From Thalassiosira profunda (taxonomy: Eukaryota; Bacillariophyta; Thalassiosirophyceae; Thalassiosirales; Thalassiosiraceae), in assembly GCA_036939355.1 (NCBI GenBank), contig JALLAP010000670.1, positions 1-11,395 of the forward strand: DNA of 11,395 bases. Direction: 5' to 3'. The notes beneath the pieces were generated by a model. It did not search any database, was not told where the DNA came from, and worked only from the letters and a program-made list of their open reading frames with translations. The position numbers and the translations under genes are program-made. How positions within the stretch are numbered: the stretch's first letter is position 1; each line of letters starts with the position of its first letter. Below, piece after piece: positions 7,448-11,395 of this stretch.

Positions 7448-9161
7448 CTGTCAAGGATTAGGTATTCGGTTCTCATCTCATATGAAAACACACGCTTACA
7501 TTTAGCGCTTACCTCTTGCTCTCGCCCTTGGGGGAGTCGCTCATTCCATCACTCTCAGCCCCATTGATCATGCCGTCGGTGTTATTCTCCTTGGCAGAAT
7601 CGCCCTCGCCTTCGGCATCACTCCCTTCCTTCTCGTCTTGCGCGGCCTGCTCAATTCTCTGGAAGAAATTGGGCCGCCCGCTGGCGCTGCTGAAGCTCAT
7701 GACGTCTCCCTTGCTGTTTAGCCGGGGCACGTTCATCCCATCCGGGTGCAGGCGCTTCGGGTCCGTTTGCCCCTTGATCTCGTTGATGCGATCGTTGCGC
7801 GTCTTGATGGACACCGACGAGGCCAGCGACGACAGGGATCCCTTGTCGGGGGGAGAGTACACTTCGTAGGACGCTTCGTTGTTGAGGGAGTAATCGGGTT
7901 TGTCGGCGCTTGGTGTGCTCCGTGCGCTCTGGGCAGTCGACGGGGGCGGCGGCTTGACGTTCGAGTCGCCGGTGTCGGGCAGTGGGCTCGCGGCGCTCGT
8001 CCCCTTGGCGCTGGTGCTGCCACTTTGCAAATCGGTCGAAGCGAAGCTGAAGGTACCGAGCCTGTCGCCGTGGTTGTCGACGTCGGAGAGGGGGGCGCCC
8101 CCGGAGCCCCCCGAGGATGCACTGGGAGAGGCCGGCCCCAGCGGCGCACCGCCTTTGTCCTCGTTCCTCGCCATGGAAAAGGTCGACAGCCGATCCCCGT
8201 GGTTATCCTCCCCCTCCGAGGCCGTGAATAGATCGGGACGATTCGCTGCGGCGGGGTTTCGGCTCGTAGCGATGTTGATGTTGCCGTGCATGTTGTCAAC
8301 TCCAAAGGAGGCATCCAAATCCTCCCGGGATTCGGGGATGACGGTGCGGTCGGCCTCCCCGGTAGTATCATCGCCATCAAGCGCATCCTCAGGCTTCGGC
8401 TGAGACCTGCCCCTAGTCTCGGGTTTCTTGGATCCGAACGAAAATGTGGACAGCCGGTCGCCGTGCAGGCCCAGTTGATCCCGCCGGTCCGCCTCCGGCC
8501 GATACTTCTTCTCCGGCGCGGGATATTTGCGATTGCTGTAGTACGTTCCTACGCTCCCCCCGTGATTGTCCGAGACCATGGTCTCGTCTCCAAATTTGCT
8601 CCCTTTTTCATCCGCATCGGATGCAACGTCCGCATCCTCCCCCTCGGCCTCCGCCGCCGCCGACGCCATCACCGCCTCCCGCATCGCCTTCCGTTTCCCT
8701 TCCTTCGCCGAGGCCGCCGGCCCCTCCTCGTCCAACGACATCCCGCTCCCCGACTGGGGAGCGTTCGCCGCAAACGAAAACGGCGACAGGCGGTCCCTCC
8801 GCTGGCCCCGCTCGTCGTCCCCATCGGTGCCCGTCCCGTAGACGCTCCGACTGCGAAATTTGGTGTCGGCGAATTTGGACCGGCTGAAGTTCACGAGGCG
8901 GTTGTTGAAGTCGGCGACGGCGTCGTCGTTATCGCCCTCGTTGCCGCCCGCCGACTCGTCTATCAGATCGCGGAGCGATCCGAAGGATGCCGTTGATGGC
9001 CGGCCGCTGCGCTGGGGCGAGCTGAGAGCACTGGTGGTGATGGGTGACGCACGCGACATCAACTTGGGCGATGACGACGCAGAGACGGAGAACGCCTCGC
9101 CGACCGGGGCCGACGCCAGCTGGGACGCGGCCAGCGCCATCAGCGCTCCGGGGATGTGCAT
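5983..9161 (-). CDS. Plastid-targeted repeat protein fused to an FGGY D-ribulose kinase (SePSK/AtXK-1 type), 2 exons
   Basis: Joining complement 9161-7513 and 7447-5983 gives 1037 residues. Residues 1-23 form a signal peptide with core GALMALAASQLASAP, then predicted cleavage GEA|FSV with Phe at +1, the diatom plastid signature. Residues 24-64 are Ser/Pro/Arg-rich without acids, as in transit peptides. Residues 65-565 are disordered and low-complexity, with four GDRLSTFSF-type motifs. The kinase spans about 567-1030: phosphate-binding DLGTSGAR (572-579), SGTSATCLL (639-647), GTTDSNAAF (812-820, with the likely catalytic base Asp815), GSTLA (838-842), GGASN (881-885), CGGGSKNDVW (984-993) and ENTEASFGAALLA (1017-1029). 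Blocks such as HNCLKLGY and YYPLMQKGERFPVAD match cyanobacterial SePSK and plant XK-1, which phosphorylate D-ribulose to ribulose 5-phosphate. Start 9161 was preferred over the ATG at 9278 because the signal peptide begins there. The alternative is two separate genes; the frame-exact intron and continuous composition argue against that. Confidence 0.75.
7448..7512 (-). other. Intron of the fusion gene (65 nt)
   Basis: On the minus strand the exon ends AGCAAGAG|GTAAGC and the next begins after CCTTGACAG|CAG, with a CTAAT branch-point-like sequence just before it. Both sides are phase 2, so AG+C makes Ser550 and the frame runs on. Using the next CAG (exon start 7444) also keeps the frame and drops one Ser. 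The segment is more AT-rich than its flanks and carries an in-frame TAA (7511-7509) inside the donor. Confidence 0.75.
8040..8801 (-). repeat. Four dispersed coding repeats of a (DNH)GDRLSTFSFA motif
   Basis: Protein-level repeats in the N-terminal half of the fusion protein: RRDRLSPFSFA (residues 121-131, bases 8801-8769), LHGDRLSTFSFG (232-243, 8468-8433), DNHGDRLSTFSMA (319-331, 8207-8169) and DNHGDRLGTFSFA (362-374, 8078-8040). Weaker relatives are DNHGGSVGTYYS (198-209) and DNMHGNINIATS (289-300). Spacing is irregular (111, 87 and 43 residues) and the linkers are unrelated, so the motif itself, not a tandem DNA unit, seems conserved. Confidence 0.85.
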
Positions 9162-9384
9162 GCCTTGATAGCGGCGATCGACGGGGCCGCGGCAGCAACG
9201 ACCAGAGGGCTTGCGTGCAAAGTGCAAGGCGGCCAAGTTGAAGTGCACGTGAGCTTTTGGTCGGAGACAAAAATGCATGCACCGAGTTGCAAAAAGCCCA
9301 CGCGGGATCTTTGACTGCTGACTTGCCCGCTACGCGTGCGGTCCACCTCTTCGCCCCGCGGCCCGCGGCCCCATCAGAGCAGCA
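9162..9384. promoter_or_regulatory. Compact divergent promoter region (kinase fusion / gene 6)
   Basis: Only 223 bases separate two divergent ATGs, so the two transcripts must share this region. It contains a palindromic G-box CACGTG (9246-9251), a typical bHLH/bZIP target, and two TGAC half-sites seven bases apart (9312-9315 and 9319-9322). I see no TATA box. These are sequence matches only, without proof of use. Confidence 0.4.
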
Positions 9385-11395
9385 ATGGCGGCCTCCCTCG
9401 GACCATCGTGGGCCCTCCGCGCCCCCGCCTCCCCGCGGTGCCTGACCGCCGGCACCTCCGGAGGTGGCATTGGCGCGGCCGGCGCCCCCCATCATTCCAA
9501 CCCGTTTGACGACGACGCCCCCCACCCCCACACACGGTCCCCTAACCGGCAGCGGCGAGGACAACGGCACCACCAACAGCATGAGGAGGGCGAGCCCGAG
9601 GGGAGCGCGCACTTTGCCGTGGCCTTCGGGACCGAGCGGGGCTCGCTGCACTACCGCCAGTACGCCCCGCTGTCCGAGTTGCAAAGTGTGGGCGGGGGAG
9701 CCGGGCGCGCGGGATACGGCCGCGAGGGGAGCAACGACCCCGGCCAGCTGTCGATCGATCCCGAATCCACCGCGGAGGGGCAGATCGACCTGCAGGGCGC
9801 CGTCAAGGGATCCATCGTGGGGGTCGTCCGGGCGTCCCCCGCCGCCTCCGGTGCCGCATCCTCCGGTGCAACCGCTCCCGTGTTTTTGCTGTTGGTGGAC
9901 GACAACAAGGCGCAATCAGGGAACCCTGCGGCGCAGTCCTCCGCTCCGGGCGCCTTTGCCGCCCATTTGGTCACCGGCAAACACGGGGCGTTCCACAAGC
10001 TTCCCCCCGCTCCCGACGATGGGGGCGGAGCGAGTGCCGACCAGCCGCCCCCGGGCCGTCACAGGAGGGGCGGGAGCCACGGGGGCCGGAGCGGCGGCGG
10101 ATGGTTCGGGGGGGAGCACGGGACGCCCCGCGGCGATGCCAAAAGCCTGGGCGGCGCGCCGGGCGGTGGAAATGCGGCCCCGTCGCTGGGGGCATTGCCC
10201 CGCATGTCGTGCGCGGCGCACCATCCCGAGGCCGGGTACGTGTTCGCGTCCGGAAGGGGAGTTTATGGCCTGCCTTCGACTGCGGCGCGGGCGGTGCTGG
10301 CGGGGATGGCGTTTTCGGGCGGCGACGAGCGACGCGGGGGGGATGCATTTCGTCATTCGACCCGACCGAAGCATCCGGGAGGAACATCGGCCGTGCCCCC
10401 GCCTCCCGCGGCAATGTATCCCAACTGCGCCCAATCCCTGCCCCCGCCGGGGGTGCGGGGCGCCCCCCCCGCCGGCGGGGGATCGAACGGCAGCGCGCTG
10501 GCCCTGGCGTGCCGCGGGCGGGCGGCCGTGGTGGCGGTGGGCAGCGCGTTCTACGGGGTGCCCTGTTGTTTGGACGTCGGGGCGCTGAAACGCCGCTGCG
10601 GTGCCGGCGTTGGGGGGCAGCAGCCGCACGCTGTGCACGGCGAGGCGGACGCGCTCCGGGATGCGATGGCATTGCCGCCAGCGGCCGCGACCAAGCTGAC
10701 GACCTTCGCGCCGAGCGCGCAGGTCCACCCCTCCGTCGCCGTGGAGGTATCTTCCTCCCCCATCTCCCCTCCGTCCAATGCCGCCGACGCCCTCGCCAAG
10801 CAACTGCGACCAATCTCCTCCCTCCTCCTCCTGGCGAGCGGGCGGGAGTGCGCCATCCTGGCCATCGCGTCGGTCCCCGATCCCGAAGCCGCCGGTGCGA
10901 TTGCGAAAGGGGGAAGCGTGGGCGCGACGGTGGCGACGACGATTCGGGCGATGCCGCGAACGGACGACGGGGCGACGCTCCCCAGTCCCATACTGGCGGC
11001 GGCCGCGGTGCCCCCCGCCCTCTCTTTTGAAAACAGCGGCGGCGGGGGAGGGGACCTGACGTCGGGCCCGCTCGTCGCCCTCCTGACCGCGGACGGACTG
11101 GTCCACCTCCGCTCCCCCGCCTGCCTCGCCGTGCCATTAAGCCAGGTCGAGGTCGGCAGTCGCCCCAACGACTTTTTTACGCTGGTCGCACTGCCGTCCC
11201 TCTCCCCCGAAGGCGGCGCCCGGAGTGCCCGGAGCGAACGGAGCGTCGTCGCCGCGAGCTGCTCCGGGGCCGCCCGCGCGTTGCTCCTCCGCCCCGAATC
11301 GTCGCAGGACTTTGCCGACCGCCTCATCAAGCTTTGTATTGACGCCTTCGGCCCCGACGGGTTTCCGAGAAAGGAAGCGGCGGAGGCATTGGGGG
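9385..11395 (+). CDS. Large unidentified protein, N-terminal part; possible beta-propeller then alpha-solenoid
   Basis: From the ATG at 9385 the frame is open for 670 codons to the right edge with no stop. An in-frame TGA at 9319 lies upstream and the context GCAATGG is strong. I do not recognise the family. After a low-complexity N-terminus (1-71) come beta-strand-like segments: GSAHFAVAFGTERGSLHYRQY (73-93), GSIVGVV (142-148), VFLLLVDD (166-173), ALALACRGRAAVVAVGSAFYGV (372-393) and PLVALLTADGLVHLRS (562-577). This alternation of short hydrophobic strands and turns suggests a propeller. Gly/Pro/Ser-rich insertions (about 205-260 and 315-370) interrupt it. The visible part ends in a helical, solenoid-like start, DRLIKLCIDAFGPDGFPRKE (645-664). 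Propeller-plus-solenoid proteins include vesicle-coat, tethering and nuclear-pore subunits; assigning one would be guessing. Long open frames on the opposite strand and in another plus frame here are Arg/Pro-rich by-products of GC-rich codons. Confidence 0.68.
   Translation, partial: MAASLGPSWALRAPASPRCLTAGTSGGGIGAAGAPHHSNPFDDDAPHPHTRSPNRQRRGQRHHQQHEEGEPEGSAHFAVAFGTERGSLHYRQYAPLSELQSVGGGAGRAGYGREGSNDPGQLSIDPESTAEGQIDLQGAVKGSIVGVVRASPAASGAASSGATAPVFLLLVDDNKAQSGNPAAQSSAPGAFAAHLVTGKHGAFHKLPPAPDDGGGASADQPPPGRHRRGGSHGGRSGGGWFGGEHGTPRGDAKSLGGAPGGGNAAPSLGALPRMSCAAHHPEAGYVFASGRGVYGLPSTAARAVLAGMAFSGGDERRGGDAFRHSTRPKHPGGTSAVPPPPAAMYPNCAQSLPPPGVRGAPPAGGGSNGSALALACRGRAAVVAVGSAFYGVPCCLDVGALKRRCGAGVGGQQPHAVHGEADALRDAMALPPAAATKLTTFAPSAQVHPSVAVEVSSSPISPPSNAADALAKQLRPISSLLLLASGRECAILAIASVPDPEAAGAIAKGGSVGATVATTIRAMPRTDDGATLPSPILAAAAVPPALSFENSGGGGGDLTSGPLVALLTADGLVHLRSPACLAVPLSQVEVGSRPNDFFTLVALPSLSPEGGARSARSERSVVAASCSGAARALLLRPESSQDFADRLIKLCIDAFGPDGFPRKEAAEALG

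Noticed and set aside
7476..7508. Independent start of a kinase gene at the ATG at 7476 with its own tiny promoter
   Set aside because: Only 32 bases would separate it from the upstream stop, implausible for a separate nuclear gene. The ATG lies within a well-formed, frame-preserving intron, and no plastid presequence would remain.
8040..8801. CRISPR-like or tandem DNA repeat array
   Set aside because: The similarity is at protein level with varied codons, spacing is irregular, and the region is a coding exon of a eukaryotic gene.
9464..10588. 374-codon plus-strand open frame overlapping gene 6
   Set aside because: It is offset by one base from the real frame, is Pro/Arg-rich low complexity, and ends mid-gene, while the 9385 frame continues to the edge.
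9916..11106. Long minus-strand open frames (9916-11106, 9971-11137, 10551-11330) opposite gene 6
   Set aside because: Arg/Gly/Pro-rich translations with no motif or fold. They arise because the GC-rich plus-strand gene rarely forms stop codons in other frames. The plus frame from 9385 is longer and shows hydrophobic strand patterns.

Overview
The window looks like nuclear DNA of a photosynthetic stramenopile, most likely a centric diatom of the Thalassiosira type; the genus is a guess. The support is eukaryotic gene structure (short GT-AG introns visibly more AT-rich than the GC-rich exons, no operons or Shine-Dalgarno sites) and one protein that begins with a diatom-style bipartite plastid presequence: a signal peptide, then Phe directly after the predicted cleavage site, then a Ser/Arg/Pro-rich acid-free stretch. 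No rRNA, tRNA, mobile element or CRISPR array was seen.

Six protein genes alternate strictly in strand, giving three divergent and two convergent spacers. From left to right: (1) the first 35 codons of a minus-strand CXC-domain (tesmin/TSO1/LIN54-like) DNA-binding protein that runs off the left edge; (2) a plus-strand SLC35C2-like nucleotide-sugar/triose-phosphate-family transporter; (3) a minus-strand zinc-independent MDR quinone oxidoreductase-like enzyme; (4) a plus-strand three-exon, AT-hook-bearing, probably nuclear protein with a coiled coil and a W-x-C-x-C...C-x2-C zinc finger; (5) a minus-strand two-exon gene that I read as one 1037-residue plastid protein, with about 550 residues of disordered sequence carrying a repeated GDRLSTFSF-type motif joined to a complete FGGY D-ribulose kinase of the SePSK/AtXK-1 type; (6) a plus-strand frame open for at least 670 codons to the right edge, probably the propeller end of a large beta-propeller/alpha-solenoid protein.

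The main result is gene 5. A simple reading gives two minus-strand genes whose reading frames are separated by only a few bases. The junction is a good donor (AG|GTAAGC) and acceptor (TTGACAG) that remove 65 nt and keep the frame exactly, and the acidic Ser-rich composition continues across it. This puts the plastid presequence at the N-terminus of a ribulose kinase, matching the plastid location of the plant homologue. The repeat-rich N-terminal half could be a multivalent scaffold or a regulatory region; nothing in the sequence settles which.

The genes are not an obvious pathway. They look like unrelated neighbours in a compact genome, with chromatin/transcription genes (1, 4), membrane transport (2), redox (3) and plastid sugar phosphorylation (5).
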